Shown here piece after piece: positions 1 through 15,100 of a stretch of DNA of 64,000 bases. The stretch comes from Phytoseiulus persimilis (lineage: Eukaryota; Arthropoda; Arachnida; Mesostigmata; Phytoseiidae): the NCBI GenBank assembly GCA_037576195.1, contig CM075101.1, positions 36,642,001-36,706,000 of the forward strand. Reading direction: 5' to 3'. Below the pieces are notes generated by a model. That model did not search any database, was not told where the DNA came from, and saw nothing but the letters and a program-made list of their open reading frames with translations. How positions within the stretch are numbered: the stretch's first letter is position 1; each line of letters begins with the position of its first letter. Made by a program: the position numbers and the translations under genes.

Positions 1-3000
1 GTCCCAACCTGCATCGTCACCTCCACCGATTGAGCCGCGATTTACAGACGCACATCTGTCTGACTTCACCTCCCCCTCCCCGGGGTCGCCACGTCCCCTG
101 ACACCGCTATGAATCCATCCCAAAACACCCCCAATCCAAGTTCGCCTCCTCCCCTCCTCCTGCTATTCAGCTCAGTGTTTTCCGCTCTTTGCTTTTTAGT
201 CGATGAGGGTTTTGGTTTCATTGAATCCTTGTTTCCGCATGTTAACTCCGCGGCCGCCGCGAATGACACCGCAGAAAATGACCGGCTGATTCATGGAGCT
301 CGGGTGAAGTCTAGCGAATCAAATACCCTTGCTTCTCCCGCTGCTTCACTTCATCCTGCTCAAGTTCTCCTGCTGCATATCTGCTGCTCATTCTCGTTCT
401 TGGCCAGCAGCCTGGACCACCTGCTACAGTTGGACCAAAACTCCGTGCATAGCCGATCGGAGCCGTAGATACAGCTTAGCGGAAGCAAAGATTCCGTGAA
501 GACAGAAAGGATCGACGCTACATGAGGTACGAACGAGCACCTGATGTGGGTCGGACGCGCTGAAACCCGATAGCCTCCGTTCGGGATTAGCGCTCGACAA
601 GATTGACATCAGTTTTGAAAAGATTGCGAGCTCGAAACTCGATACGAACTGTAGTTTTTTTTTTTGCAGATTTCACTCACTCGATACAAGCACAGGTCAG
701 ATACAGCAGTTCCCGCTCATGAGCGATGTCAATCATAACATTGAAAGCCGAGGGATACGCTAACTCCCCGATTCTCAGAGGTTCCGGAAGCAGTCGCATG
801 CTACGGGTGACGTCGCAGTCGTTGTCGTGGAATTCTCTCTCTAACGCTCGTCGGTGGGTCGGGCGACGCGAGGCTCAGGCGCGGCTTAAGGGAGTCAGTG
901 TATTTTCCCGATTTTCGGCCTGAAAACAGGAAGGCGCGGCCTCGGAGCCAGTGATGGAAGTTTGCGGGGCACCAGTACGGGACTTCAGCTAGGAGTCGAC
1001 CAAGCCGACGAGCTGTATGGATGAGTGAGTGAGGGTCTGGCCGTCGAGTGAGTTTTACGCAGTGAAATGAAAGATTCCTTCGTTGACTTCGCTGTTTGAT
1101 GATCGTTTCCGCCTGCTCCAATCGGCTCTCTCAGCCGGGAATCCCATCTGCTGAAGTCAATTTGATTAAACACGTATAAGGGAGAGATGGGAGTAGGGAA
1201 CACCGAGAGCAACGAAGGGAACGACCCCTCCAGTGAAGCGCATACTGCGGACAGCAAGGACCAGTCAGGCCATTTAGCAGGTGGCTCCGCTGCAAGTCTC
1301 CGCTGCACATAGCGCCCACAGCATTAGCGCTTAGTCATGCGCTCGTTCATCGAGACGAACCTGTGTCCGAGATTCCTCCACAAACACTTGCGAACAATTT
1401 TTCCAAGGGCTCAACTCGAGCGAACCCGATCTCCGAATCCGAGAAGGCATTCAGTTTCCAACAACAGACTCACCCGTTCATTGCTGGAATCGCTTGTCCA
1501 GAGACGAATATCGATCGATGATTGTCATCATTCATGCCGTCCCGATTTCGTGGGTTTTTGATGGCAGATCTGCGATTCCAGATTCAGATGGATGTTTCGC
1601 TCTGGAGACGACGTTCCGCTGGCGCGCCGAGCCATGCTTACGTTAGCCGCAATGACGAGCCACGAGGAAGTCGGGACAAGTTTGAGTCAGAACATATCTC
1701 ACTTTCCTTTCCGGACGCTATCGTTCGCTTCGCCTCAGGGGCGCACGGAGACTGTCCATCGTTGACGTGTATGCACGTCGTTCAAACCCTCAAGCACCCG
1801 ACTCAATCTACACAGCGCCGCCATGCCGAGTCTTCTAGACCCGGTAATCGATGTTTGGAAACTCTGCAGTTCCAAATTACGGTTCAGGCGATGGCGCAAC
1901 CCGTCACATCATCGCTCATGACTCAATCCGAGGTTTCTAAGCCCGAATGAACGGATGAATAATTCCCATCTGCATGTTGAGTGAGATATCGTCATTGGCG
2001 TCATCGTGGCTCTCGAGTTCATTAACAGGTTCATCATTCCAAAACTCAACGCCTTTTCACTCTTGGCGGCCATCCCTGCGTGCAAGTAAGCAGAGCGAGC
2101 GAGAGGACGAGCGAGCGGGCGGACGGGCGGGCAAGCTGGCACAAAGATCGACTATGAACTACAGCGTTCGGCACGCCCACCAGGTGCACCATCGGCAGCA
2201 TGGTGGCGAGCTATGGCAAGCTCACCAGCACTCTACTCTATACTACACCCTCGACAAGGCTCATCTCTTATCAAATTATTGCCTTACACTACAGTGGGCA
2301 CGTTGGGGGAGGGCGCGGGGAATCGCACTCGATGTACGAAAGCAGGCAGGCTTGCAGTTCAAAGCACAAAGAATCTCATTGACAACGCCGAGCTTTGAAA
2401 CGGGGCGTGGACCTCTTTAGGACAACATCACCATCAGCACTCGAATGAATAGACAGCGAGTCCCCGGCGCGGAATGGATTTCCAGTCAAGTGATGATTGT
2501 TTTCACTCCGCACCGAGCTGTGAGCGATTGCGCGGCGACGTGCGGGGGTCGGATCAGGCGTTTCGGCCAAGACTCGCAGCATATCGGCCCTATCGCGCTG
2601 GAGCAAGCCGGTGCTCGGGACTAATTAGACGTGAGTTCACGTAAAGCGCTACATGGGTTCATGACGTCGTAGAATCCCATGTTCTTTATTAGCGAAGAAA
2701 ACTTCGTGGACGCTACATGAGACAGCAGGTGGAACCACTGGCGCTGAAACGCTGAATTCTCAACAATGGCTGTGTCTAACTTTCTTCAGAAGAAAGCAAG
2801 GACGTGGTCGGTTTTTCGGAATTCCCCGGTGAAGTTACTCATTGTCTTATACTATGGAAGGCATTCGCGTGATCACAAACAGCAACAGCGACAGGGTGAG
2901 GATGCTGTTGCTGCGCTAGCTGTCATGTCGCTGATATCTAGCTCGTTCCGATCGGGAGTTTAAAAATGAAGAGAGGATGGATGGCTCAGACCATTTGGAG

Positions 3001-5682
3001 CCGCGGATCATGCAAACTCTTCAGGAATCCGACTTGCATGATGTGCTTACAGACTCAGTGAGACGAGCCCCTGTCGAAGCTTCCGAGAGAGGATTCGAAC
3101 AAGGTAGGCTCAGCCTCTAGCCGAGAACTGAAACCAGTGCTCTCAGAATGATGCGCGCGAGAATATTCTCCTCTCATTTGATCAGCCGAGTCCGCGAACG
3201 ACATTCTGCCACATGCAGTGAGTTTTTGAGATCTGAGAATTCGAGACTAAGTAGCAATATGAAATTTGTTTTTCAGAATGGACCAGCTGCACGTAGCCTC
3301 GTATCTCGGTGGACCACTCCACTCGGGCCATCCCCTTTAATCTGTGCAAGATTTCACTAAATGCATTTTGCATGTACAAACATCAAACCCCTCGTAGCTT
3401 GAGTCGAGTCGGACCGAGTCGAGTTGAACGAACAACCCCCAGGAGAAGGAGCGACCGAGTAAGCGACTTCCCTCCTCGTACTAGCCAGCCAGCGAGCCAA
3501 ACTCTGATGTGAGTCTGATGGACAGCTGAGGTAGCCGTGCTAGACGGGGAATACGGGGATAGTTCGTGAAGGAACGACCGTGTGTTCGACTGCGCAGCCA
3601 TGTAGCTCTCCTGCAACCATCTCGACTAGCCTGGCTCCTGCTACATACTCGTAGATAGCTGAGTGAGGCGGTCTACAGCATGCGATGCTTATGAGATGTG
3701 GAACAGCACACACAGTTGCCTGGACTCGAGGATCAGTTAGGGCGGTTGGCACCGCCGGAACGCGCCGCGTGTTGTATCATCGCCGTTCGTCATACTCCGG
3801 GCAGCCAACGGGAGACACTCTGAGGTACAAAGCGACACACAACGACTCCCAGTGAATTGCTCGCAATGGAATTCTGTTTGCGGTTTCTATGGAACTTTTG
3901 ATTAGAGTTGAAACTCGAGCTTTGGGAACTATATGCTCGGTGCGAGGGGTGAGGGGCACGGCGAAGTGTCTCCTCGGCTCCACAGATCTCTTCTCCTCGA
4001 GGGAATCACGGGAGGTATCCATGAGATTCGATGATTCCGTTAGCTGCCAGATGGGAATAAATTCCGACTGGAACGCTCCGATCTCAACACTGTCGGAGAA
4101 TGACCGGCCTGGAGGAGAACTGCCGGAAATTCGAGCTAAGGAGTCTGAATAAGAAGCTCGTTGCCTCTTCGAAAAACCACAATCACTTTATTTTTTTGCT
4201 TTGCCAAAGGTTGTCGAGTGTTGTATTGAACGGAGGCTTCATCGATGCCCCGTGTTATCTGGTGCCGACGTTGTCATCTGATCTACCACTTAGCTTAGAA
4301 TAAAATGCACTCTTGGGCTCTTCCTCCTTCTGACTCTCATCCGCGTTATTTTCCACGCCTCCTTTGCGTCAGCCGATCCGCTATAGACAGAACGACCGGC
4401 GGATCGATCGATTGGTGAATCGTTCGCTCAGTCGGCCACATTCATTCATACATAAAGAAATCTGTCAACCGTTCATTTAATAAATCGTTCTAAGGTTGCT
4501 CTCGGCCGTCCCATGATGAATCGATATCGATCTGTGTTTTCTGAACGTTTCAATCTCAAACGGAAATCCAGGTGCCCATCGCGAGGTCGCTGTTGACTTT
4601 CTTTCAATGTGACCCTTTGTCCAACCCGCCTCACAAAGACTGCGCTGTTGATTTTCCGCCGTATTTCAGGATCGTTTGTCTCAGTTCTCTCCGGAACGAT
4701 GCATAAGAATCGAGAAACGGACGAGAAATCAAGCTCAGTCTCGAAGTCACTTCTCATATTTTTCTGAGCGGAGTGTGGACGGCTTCACGAGGCTCGAGGT
4801 TCTGTTCAGCTATTGTCATTCTCAAAGCTAACTCCATCATCATCATCATCACCGCAATATTCGCCCTATTTGACCTTCTACCGCCCGCTCGACCTATGTA
4901 CATGAAATGCCGTGGCCCGATTCTGCCGAGCCTTAGTAAGAAGTCGACGAGTCTATTTACAAATGAGAGCAGTCCATCAAGGTTTTAGAGACATCGAATT
5001 CACACACACGACGTTCACAAACTCGAGCCATGACGCGCTCCTCGCTCGAGCAAACAATTATCCTACAAGGCCGATGACGCTCTCCTGCTGATCTCTGTTG
5101 AGGGAGAGATCGCAGGGACGTTGGTGCTGTCAGTGAAGGTGTTGAGAGTAGAGGAAAACGTCTTAAAGGAACCGAGCGAATGAATAGCCTGACACACGTT
5201 GAATATTCGTTCGTTGACGGAGCTGTGCACTACCTAGATTACAATATATTAAGTACACATTGTTGGTAGAAATCCTATTTCAAGTATGGTTGCTTTGTTT
5301 GCATTTCTTTCCCGAACCTAAGTTCGAATGAGGTTCCGACCTCCTCCTGGCATCTCCAGGCAATTTGCAAGTCGTTGCTGAACTCTCAGCTGGATCCTGC
5401 ATGTTTGATGAAGTTCGATGCTCACGTTTCTGCCCATGAACTGGAATACTATTTCCATGTCCGCCTTGTCGTGACCTGTAATCACCCCACACGAATGCTC
5501 GCGTCGTTCATGATGCAGACGATGTGTTTGTATGCTGTCCTTCTCATTGTTGGTGATGTAATGGTTTTTCTGGCTTCTGCTGGACGTTGTTGCTCTGGAA
5601 CGGAGCTCCAGAACGGATTCCGACTCTTCATCGCTTGCGATTGCCTCTTCCGGCAGCCGCCAGTCCCGGATCACAGATAGCT
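1..5682. other. intergenic, downstream of islet; no gene supported
   Basis: There are scattered open frames up to about 150 codons on both strands, but none shows a recognisable domain or a consistent exon structure. A short T tract lies near 655-664 and a CAT-rich stretch near 4838-4851. I see nothing else that can be named. Confidence 0.6.
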
Positions 5683-5688
5683 TTTATT
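5683..5688 (-). terminator. isl: islet polyadenylation signal AATAAA
   Basis: AATAAA on the minus strand lies about 280 nt past the islet stop codon, a reasonable 3' UTR length. The cleavage site itself cannot be seen. Confidence 0.6.
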
Positions 5689-5966
5689 CGATTCGATTCT
5701 CGTTTTGTAACATCATCTTCTTGACTTCGGCCCAAGCCCCCCGGTTACGCTGGATGTCGGATCGGGCGGGTCACAGGGAGAGGCAGGAAGGAAGGAGGGA
5801 GTGAGAGAGGGAGACAGTGCAGGTTTCCAGGATGGTCAGAAGAAGATTTGTGTGAAGAATCAGGAGAAGAAAACGGCAGAGTGCGCGGGGAAGTTACGAG
5901 AAAAATGACCGTCACAAAGGATAACGGAAACGAGGGAGGAGAAATGAATCAAAGATCATGTCACAG

Positions 5967-6104
5967 CTAATCGCTAGTTGCCGAAGACATCTCAGATGGG
6001 GACCGGGGAGGCATTTGGCAGTTGGAATCATCCAAGCCGCCCAGGTACGTGTGGCTTGGTTCCAGGGGCATCGCCACGGGGCCAGAGGGATCATAGCCAT
6101 GCAT
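5967..6104 (-). CDS. isl: islet exon 7: C-terminus and stop
   Basis: The acceptor CTTCCTTTACAG precedes base 6104. The exon encodes [17 protein letters not shown] and then a Ser/Pro/Met-rich tail, ending SEMSSATSD before TAG (5969-5967). The tail resembles the SMSSQLPDTPNS region of ISL1. MHGYD after VNQ is, as I recall, an arthropod-type C-terminus. The true frame is not the longest open frame here. Confidence 0.85.
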   Translation of the reverse strand: MHGYDPSGPVAMPLEPSHTYLGGLDDSNCQMPPRSPSEMSSATSD

Positions 6105-9100
6105 CTGTAAAGGAAGACATCGGGCTTAGATAACGATACGAGGTCTCGGAGTTGAACTTTGCGCCTCGCCAGCTTTTGGAGAAATCCGGACTGAGCCTAG
6201 TCTTCAAGTTCAAGGAGCTGATACCAGAATCGAGGTATTCTTCCACCCTACATCGAATCATCGTGGAGGGGAGAGGAGGAACGCGGAAACTTCTGACAGC
6301 GACCACGTTCTTGCGGCCATTGAGGCAGTCTTCGACGCACTCGGCGCCAACGTAGAATAGGGAAGGGAAGTACAGTCGCGAGCAAATTCGGCTGACCGTC
6401 GAATTGGACCGTATCTTCTTATTCGGAGGCGAATTTGTTAAAATTTGTGACATAAATCAGCCGATAAACAACAAGAAAACTTGCTTTTGTCAAGAGGTCT
6501 GATTCAAGTTTGAACGGGCAAAGATAGCCGGCCAGCGTAGCCGCCAGTCAGCCTGCCTGCCAACGGACGACCGAGCCGAACGGGACGCTACTCGATCGGG
6601 TCGCGGTGCTGGCAATAAATAAATGATAACAGTCGACTGTCCACCAGAGTATCTGCGCAACCTTCCTTCAAGAAACACACACACAACCTTTCCCTATCTT
6701 TCTCGTTGCTTCGCCATTTACGCGCACAACTTGAACGCCGTAGACGGCACTGGCAGCGGCTAGAGACTGACGGTGAAGTAATCGGGAGAAATCCGAGAAC
6801 TGGATTCGACAAACATTCTCGAAAAGCTGGATTCCCGTCCGGTAAGCGCCGACCATCCTGCCCTACTTTCAACCGGGGTACGCTGCGAGCGAACCTAGAC
6901 CTGGGTTCCGGAATTTTCCCTTCGTTCCATTTCAGAAACGATGAAGAAGTAACGGCTCCGAGCAGAGGGACATCACGGTCTCCTCGGCCGAGATGCGTTC
7001 GGGCGAGGTACGTTCACCCAGCTTCATCAATCAGCAATAAACCACCAGCAGCAATGAGTTCACAAATATCCAGCAGCTGCTGCCGCGGTGGCGAACTAAC
7101 TGTGGCCGCAGTAAGTCTAATCAGCTCGTGTCTCTGCTGTTGGTCGAGGCTCGTGAGTCATCAAAAAACTCCACCTCGTCACCAGGCGATTACTGGCAAA
7201 CATGCATGTGAAGGTAGGAGCGACCAGCTACCGAAACATTCTCTCAAACTCGGGGAAGCGGTGTCGTTCCCGGCTGGTTGCGAGTACGGCACAACCTCGA
7301 CTGTTTCAACTGTTCAATGCAGAAAAGGGTTGAAATCGAGAGTTGAAGTAATCGCGGTTTCACTATGATAGAGGCTAAAATAGTCGAAGTTGAAATGATC
7401 GGAGTCGAAATAGTCGAGGTCGTACTGTTCTCGTACGATCCACTTCGAAACTCGGGCGATCCCCGGCCCGGCGCCACGTGCGAAGCGCCGATCTCCAGAG
7501 CGGAAGTTCGCCGCCAAAAATAATCTCGAATAATCGTCCGATTATTATTCGCGCAGACTGTGGGCCGCATAAGTTTTCACGGCCGACATCGCACCGAAGA
7601 AAAGCTCCCTCGGCGGCTCGCGATACGACCTGCAGGTAATTTTATTCGCACCAATGGCGGCTTGTTGTGACCCGAGCGATTCCGTCGGTTGTCACCGAGC
7701 CAAGCGCGTCCCTCGTCCTCGCATGTACAAGCTCCGGAGAAAACGATAAGGGACCCGAACCGGTCCGCGTGGACCGATTCTAGTTTCCATTCAAGTCACC
7801 TCGCCGTGGTGGATGCCTCGACGCCGGAGCCGGCAGTGAATGAAGACCCGAACGGAGGATGTGAATGTGCCCGCCCAGTCTACCCTGAATGTCCGATGGT
7901 TCCGAGCGGAGCAGGCCAGAAATATCCTCTGACATAACGGAGACAAGACCGCTGAGAGAATCCGCCGTTCGAGAAGCGAGATACTCGGGGCAAGCCAGAG
8001 AGAAAGCCATCGGTGCCGTCGCCAGCAAATGTCATCCCGTCATAAAAGTTAGAATAAAGTCTTCGAGATATAAAAGAGGAAAGAAAAGACCCCCGAAAAA
8101 GAGAAACAGAGTAGAAAAAATAAGAACATTAAAACGGGAGCCTCGGGCTGACGACTGACTGTGCAGTTCTCTGCTCGGATGCTCCGCTCGGTGGACACTG
8201 ATTTTCCGCTTAGACGGGAGCGCTCCGTATAAAATTCTCGGCCACTCGTCTTCATCGTTGCGTATTTTACAATTGAAGCCGCTGATAACGGCGACCGGCC
8301 ACCAGAGAAAACTCTGTTCAGAACCTTGCTCTGCCGCCGGACTCTCAGGCAGCTAGAATCGCGGTCTCACGAGCAACCGGAGCCTGCGTAAGTCGAGTTG
8401 GAGTCCTGGCGGAATGCATACGCTTCCCTGATTCTTCAACAGGCCACTGCAAATGCTTCAAGGAATTCTAGTCGCGAAATCGTGCTCAGCTAGATCGCTG
8501 TTCGGTATGTGCGGTGAATCACAACACCTCGGTCCACTCACTCAGTTATTGAGACCTCCTCTCACGGGTGAAGAACACTCTGTGATAACACTGCGACAAG
8601 TCTTCGACAAGAACCGAAAAATATCGAACACCTGCTCGCTTCAAGATAAGAATCTGGTTCGACACCGGACGAAGGATGCTATCATATCTCTCTTGATGTG
8701 TTTTGATTTCATGGGCAGCTCACGGACGCACGAACAAATCGTCCGAAACGCTTCTCATGGAATCGAATAGATTCTCGCCTGATCTCGGTCGAGTTGGTTC
8801 CCAGAGTCGAAGAAGGGAGCCATTGAAGGACTCAGGATTTCGGAATGGAAAAATTAGGTCATTTGTCCACGAATCAGAAAAGCAAGAGCAGCATCGAAAG
8901 TGATGACACCCCATGAGCCAGGAGCGTACCATGAGAGTTGCTCGAGATGGATCTCGACAAAGATCAACAGACGAGCGGGAAGAAGAAAAAAAACAAATGA
9001 AAATTCTGTTTGTAGCCAACCCCAATAAAACGGAGGCCAGCGCGAGCCAGTCGGCACAGAGAATAAAGAAAGCCGACAACCCCACGTAGTTTGAGGTTCG

Positions 9101-12100
9101 GGGGGCCTTAGATAAGCTCGGATGGTGGCAGCGGTGGAGATGAGAGAGAGAAAAAGAATCGCTCGAGAATAAGTCGACAAATTTTTGAGATACAAACAAA
9201 TTAGCGCGTAAGCCCCCTATTGCCATTTCAGAATTTCCGATTAGCGGAGAAGGGGATCCCACCCGCTTGAACGGTTGTTTGCAAGCATGCCTAAAGACCC
9301 CGAATTATCGAATCATCCACAATTCTCATCCGCGGCGCTCTTCCCGAGCAAGCATCATCATTCGTCCCTCGACAACTCGGAGTCAGTGTGCAAACACAGG
9401 CAGTCAAGAGCTCTGTCGCTCCAAATCAAATTAAGGTGATTTATCCCTGATTTACCATATCAAGAGGGAGAAAACAGGGGGAAAGGTGGGGAATGAGAAG
9501 AAACAAGGGAGTCGGTCCCTGTAGCTCTGCTGCTCCCGCTGCAAGTGGTGAACGAGGAGCGAGTGGAGATTCGAGAGATCGCGAAGAATCGAATCAAAGG
9601 CTGCGGCCGCTTCCAGGAGAGCTCGGCTTACCCAGTGTCAACATTGCTTTCAGACCTTTGATCACTGAAGCTCCTCGAGGGAGCAAACTGCCGAGCTGGT
9701 TTCATACTCATCGTGTGTTCATTGAGTGATCAGAAATCTGTTCTACTCCACCGATCGAGCCCTTGTGGCCCGTGCGGGAGCCCGATCCTCTTTCATGTCG
9801 AATCCATCTCTGTGCCTCGACCATCCTTCCGACTCTAAACTTCTATTGTCGGGAGCGGAGCGAGAAGCTACGAAAAGAGCGTCCATCACAATCGAGTTCG
9901 TTGCGCGTGGCTTGAATTATGGATCAGGGCCTATGATTTTATACGGAGCCTCTCGGGGCTGGCTCCTCTTATTCGTCTGGTCGAACCCTCGAGTCCGCCT
10001 GTTCGCTGTAATACCTCTGAGGGAAACAGAAGAAACAACCGACCGTCGGGTCTGCCGGCCGTCCGTCTCCGTACACAGGCCGAGCAGTCGGACGGAGTGA
10101 GTAAACCGACCAAGAGAGTCGTAAAGTCTACGGTGGGCCTAGTGAGAAATTCATGGACTTCATGGCACTCAGGTGATCGGAACCGCATGCTTGGTGGGTC
10201 CGGAATTCGACCTCCGAGATCGGAAGCGAGCACCTGATCTAATCGTCGTGAAGACCACCGCAAAAGCATGGTATCGCCGTCGACATCGCCCCGGAGCTCA
10301 TAGGTGAATACTTCAACAAGCAGTCCTTGTTGCGGCGTTCTCCACGGCCATCTTGCTCTTCAGTGAGGGGACGCAGCGATCGCAAGAACTCCTCCAGCTT
10401 ACCTGATTAACAAGTTGTCGAAACTGTGGGCTATTGGGGTCGAGGTCGGAGTCCGGATGACTGATCGCGTACTCCGAGAGCGTCTTCCAGGGCGCTTGAT
10501 ACGCCTGGATATCTAGCGCCTGACTCAGTTGGCCCTGGCCGGGCTCGTGGCGAACGGGAGATGTTGCAACCATCGGCACTCCACGCAGGGCTCCTAGGCT
10601 CAGCTGACGGCCGTCCTGGAATCAACGGAGGGTATCGATTATTTCACCGCTGTCCTGTGCCGACCGCGCTGGGCTGAATCGGTGTTGCACGCTGTTAATG
10701 CACGGAACGCACTCGTTTGACCCGGAAGCCTTCGGGGGCAGAACAGACGGCCTGCTGACGGTCCGGCAGGCTGGGAGGCATCGCCTGCTCGGGTGACCCA
10801 CAAGTGCTCAACTGCGAACTACGACCCCAGCCGAGCCGATCCCCCCTTCAACCCCCCTCCTCACATCGCACATACACTGTTGGGGAATCCAGTGAGCCCA
10901 GAGACAGGATTCAATTACCGGCCGGCCAGGCAGCCAGCCAGCCAGCCGGCGAACACAGGGCGATGCCAACAGAGCAGCAGACCAGAGACATCTATCCCAC
11001 GCTCCCCTCCAAACACGCCATATAGGCCGCGATGGAACAAAATTGCAGGTTGTAAGCTTGTAGCAGATTCTTTAGGAGGATATCTGTTTGTCGGTCCGCT
11101 TGTCCGTCCAGACAGCGGAACTGTGAGAACCTTGGATGATGGTCAGTGGACAGTCGTAGGAATTATCGATGTTCAGCTGCCCGCCTCGGGATCTTCAACA
11201 GTTAGACACGGCCAGAGCACTGATATCGAGGTGGCGGTTTGAAGGATGGAGGTATCGAGGTAGATCACCGACTACATCACGACGCGACTCCTCCAATCTC
11301 CTCAGAGAGGCCGTTTCAGGATTCTAACTGGCCCTGTGGCCGCGAGGGAAGCTGAGAAGCAGTCAGACAGACAGCTATCGCGCTTTACGGCGACTATCGC
11401 AGACGATACATCAGCCGACGCAAGGCAACGCCACCGCTATCTACTCCGCTGGACACCCCGTACTGATAATAAAGACAAAACAGATAACCTCTGTGTCGGA
11501 TGAGCGCGACCCCGAATCATTTGAGTGAGCAAAAACGCGCACTTCACGCGGGACAAGTTCTTCAGCAGAGGAAACTACGCCAATAACAGACGACTCGGGA
11601 AGGCGCCGCCAGTTCCGAGAACGAGTTCAGATCGAAGTCTTGAGTCAAGTCCCCGCGGGAGCAGGAGCAGACAGGCGACGATTTCGAGCTCCGACTTGAC
11701 CATCGCGCCAGCTCCTCACGTCTTGTTGTCTCACTCGACCTCGCTTCCCGGCTATCGAAGTGGCCGCTGACTCTGCGATATCCGAGAGTGAATTTCGTTC
11801 CAATCGGGAACCGCGAGGTCACGGTGAAGTCTCATATGTCTGCTGTTCAGTTGCTCGTTAACACCGCCCTTTTTGAACGAACACACACGAGCAACTACGA
11901 AGGGAATCCATAGCGAGGATGCGCCGTTCGCTGTGGCCATCCGTTCGTCGCCGGTCGGTGGAGTATACCGGCCGTCCATCAGCTTAGGTTGCTGCTGGGC
12001 CTTTTCTCCCGGCGCTGGCAGCAGCAGCAGTTGTTATAAACTGGAGCGACAGATAAGGCCAAGTTGGGCCCCCCAACCCTCCTTCGAAAAGGATGAACCA

Positions 12101-15100
12101 TCTGTGAGGGTGGGGTTCGCATAGTGGGCCCTGGTCCACCAGCAGCGTCAACACTGCTCGTTGGGCGTATCCTCGTCAGGGACCGCGCGGCAGACAAGGT
12201 GCTTCCGAAGTCATCAACACCGCCGACCCTCAGGAAAACCGCCCATCTAATTTACGTAAACACTCCCCGCGTTCGCTGTTGTCTCCAATAAGTCCCACCC
12301 GAAAGCAGGCCAGCGCAGGACCGATTGCCCGTTCCGCCGGTTGCGCTCGATCCGGGAGATTCAATCGAACGCAACGAGAACGGGCACTTTCTGAATGGGA
12401 CTTTCATACTGATCGGGGCTCGCTTTTTTCGAGGGAGCTGTGAGAGGAGGACAGCACAAGAAATACGTTCCCTCAGCGTGGTGAAACGTGTGACGATTCA
12501 TTGTCACATCCAGCGATAGACTTCATCGAGTTGCTCTCGCTTTCATATTCGCTGCGAGTTGGTGCTCCTCCAGAACGAGCGAGCTCGAATCATAGCATGG
12601 TTTGTACGTAGGAGCTCGGCTGCACGTCTGTCCTTCCACCGGACCATTCTTGGGAGGGTTAGTGCTCTCCGGCGCAAGGCTCACGCGTCGACCGGTGTTT
12701 GCTTTGAAACATCGACAAAGGAGAAACGTCTCTAGGCCACGCTGTCCTAGGTGCACGAGGAAGTATACATTCGCGGGGTCGATTGAACGAAGTCCCTCCC
12801 CTTGCATTAGTGATCGAAGGAGGATGGCTGTCGAGATTCTTTAATTGATCACATCGCTTTATGTGCCACCAGTGGCCGCAGCATCGTCGCATTTTGAGCT
12901 GAAATCCGATCGATACTTTCAGTGACGGCCACGCACTCCCACATGCAAACATACCGGGACGGACAAACCAACACGCGCCCCGAGTTCCGTGACTTGATTC
13001 TCCCCCCTCCCCCTCGTGCCTTAGTCCTCCAACATCGATGCGGACAGATACGAGAAGTAGTTTCCAACGGGAACGCCGCGAGCCAGGATTGTTTCGAAGA
13101 GCAACTGAATGTAAAATACTTGGGCGGATCCATGAAGATCACCCTTGGAGACGCTGTGATACACGAACTCACAGAGCCCGTCCCCGGTGGAAACAAGGAC
13201 CACAACCGCTGGCATTGAGTGAATCAGAGCCTCGACGAGTGTTGGATTAGAGATCAGCTCTGGCCTTAAGTGGCCAGCAAACAGCTTCTTCTATACGGCA
13301 ATCCTTGCCGATCGCCATGCCTAGAGCAAATACCGCGTTCGACGTGGAACCCGCAACGATTCCCGCTTCGCTCCTTCCGACAACAAGGAAAAAACGATCG
13401 AAGCGGGAGGACACTCATATCAGTCGATGCATGTGAGGGTCAGCTCGAACCGATGAAGTTCCTATGGGTCAGAGAGCCGCTGGACGTTTGCCAAAGCGCA
13501 AAGATTGCCGCGAATCGAAATGTGAGACCTTTCCTCAGGTGTTCGGGCTCTCCGGTCAGCAAGCCTGCACGCGAGCGAGCGGGCGGGCGGGCGGGAGCCG
13601 GCGGAGGAGCGAGAAACCCCCTTCGGCCGGATGTCACGGTGATCAGAATTGAGCCATCACACGAACCTCGCCTGGGGGATACGGGCTCCGAAGGAGAAGG
13701 TGAAAAATTCACGAGAGAATCTCCTGAGCGGGAGCCCTCCGCCCGATCCAGACGCGGCTTCCCTGTTCGTTCGCTCGTTCGTTCGTTCGCTCCCGGATAC
13801 CAGGGACGACCACCCCGGGCTCGCTTTTCGCGATGAGTAGCAAACGAGTTCCGAAAGACGCGACGACGGAGCTACTTCGCGCCGACTGGGGTCCCGTTTT
13901 TGCCAGCGAGCGTCGCAAGGTCGGAGACAACGTTCCGTCAGGAAGCGTTTTCCGAATTCGTTCCGATGACGCCATCACGTCGTCGACTCGGGACCAAAAG
14001 CGCAGTTCCTCGTTGAAGAGGCTTTTCAATCCTTTCTCGAGTGCCTGTTGGATGACGGCGGCTCAGCTCATGGTCGTCCGCTCGGATAGCTGAGAAGCGA
14101 GTCGTATTGTATAAATACATCAAGGGCTCCCACCCAGATACTCGAGCAGGAAGTGAGAGCCGGGGCTCTTACGCAAATATATCCGATTTAGCCGCGCGCC
14201 GTAGCTACAGCAGCCGCAGCACTCGAGGAGAGGATCTCCATCAAAGATTCACCTTCGCCGCCGTCGTCGTCGTTGCCAACTGGGCTCAGGGATCCATTCG
14301 AACCTCCGACCGTTCCCATCTGAGGTTTATGAGCCGATCGCAGCCGGAACCGGGCACCGAAAAGGCAACGTTCGGAGCCGCAGTTGCATAGGAGTCAATT
14401 CGTTCATGGATTCATCCCGACTCACTCGGTCATGACTCGAAATGTGTGCGGAGGGGCGACAGTGGGCCGCGATGCTGGACCGCCGAAACCAACTCGGGAA
14501 CTCTGAGCAAACTAAACCAAACAGGGACGAGGATGTGCGCGCTCGTCGGACCGCCGAGTGTACCTAGTGAATCAGACCCTCGAATCGCGTGGATCAGGAC
14601 ATCAATGCAGTGACATTGAGTGACGCGCAAACATGTCCTCTGCAATCGTGAGCTGCTTCGGAGGGACATTTCCGAGGGCAAATAATACTTCGCGCAGAAT
14701 CGGATACAATTTGGTCCAAATTGCACCTCTTCAACTCTGCCAGCAAAACGAAGTCGACAGCTCGACGAGTCCTGAGCCATGACGTGCGGCTGTGCGGCTT
14801 CGGGATTCTCGCTTGAGTTCAGTCTTGACATCGAGCGGAAAATAACAGACAGAGCGACCCGACCGAGCGCAAGCGGATTCGCGGTGCCCGGAGAGCTTCA
14901 CCTTGCTCGTGGCCTCCCTCGATTCGAATCGTTCACAGGACGGGATCCAGGGAATCACCGATAATCGCACGAACTCAAACCTTCGGTCCATCGCCGCTCT
15001 GTGGCAGCCAACATCGGGCGGTCAATCAGTTGCTTCGTCGGTCGGTCGGAGTGAGGAATCGATGAGGCGTCACCGAGCGCTCTCCTGTGACCGCAAGCGC

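Noticed and set aside
6706-7368. 220-codon plus-strand ORF in islet intron 6
   Set aside because: No family resemblance, and it lies antisense within an intron. No supporting signals.
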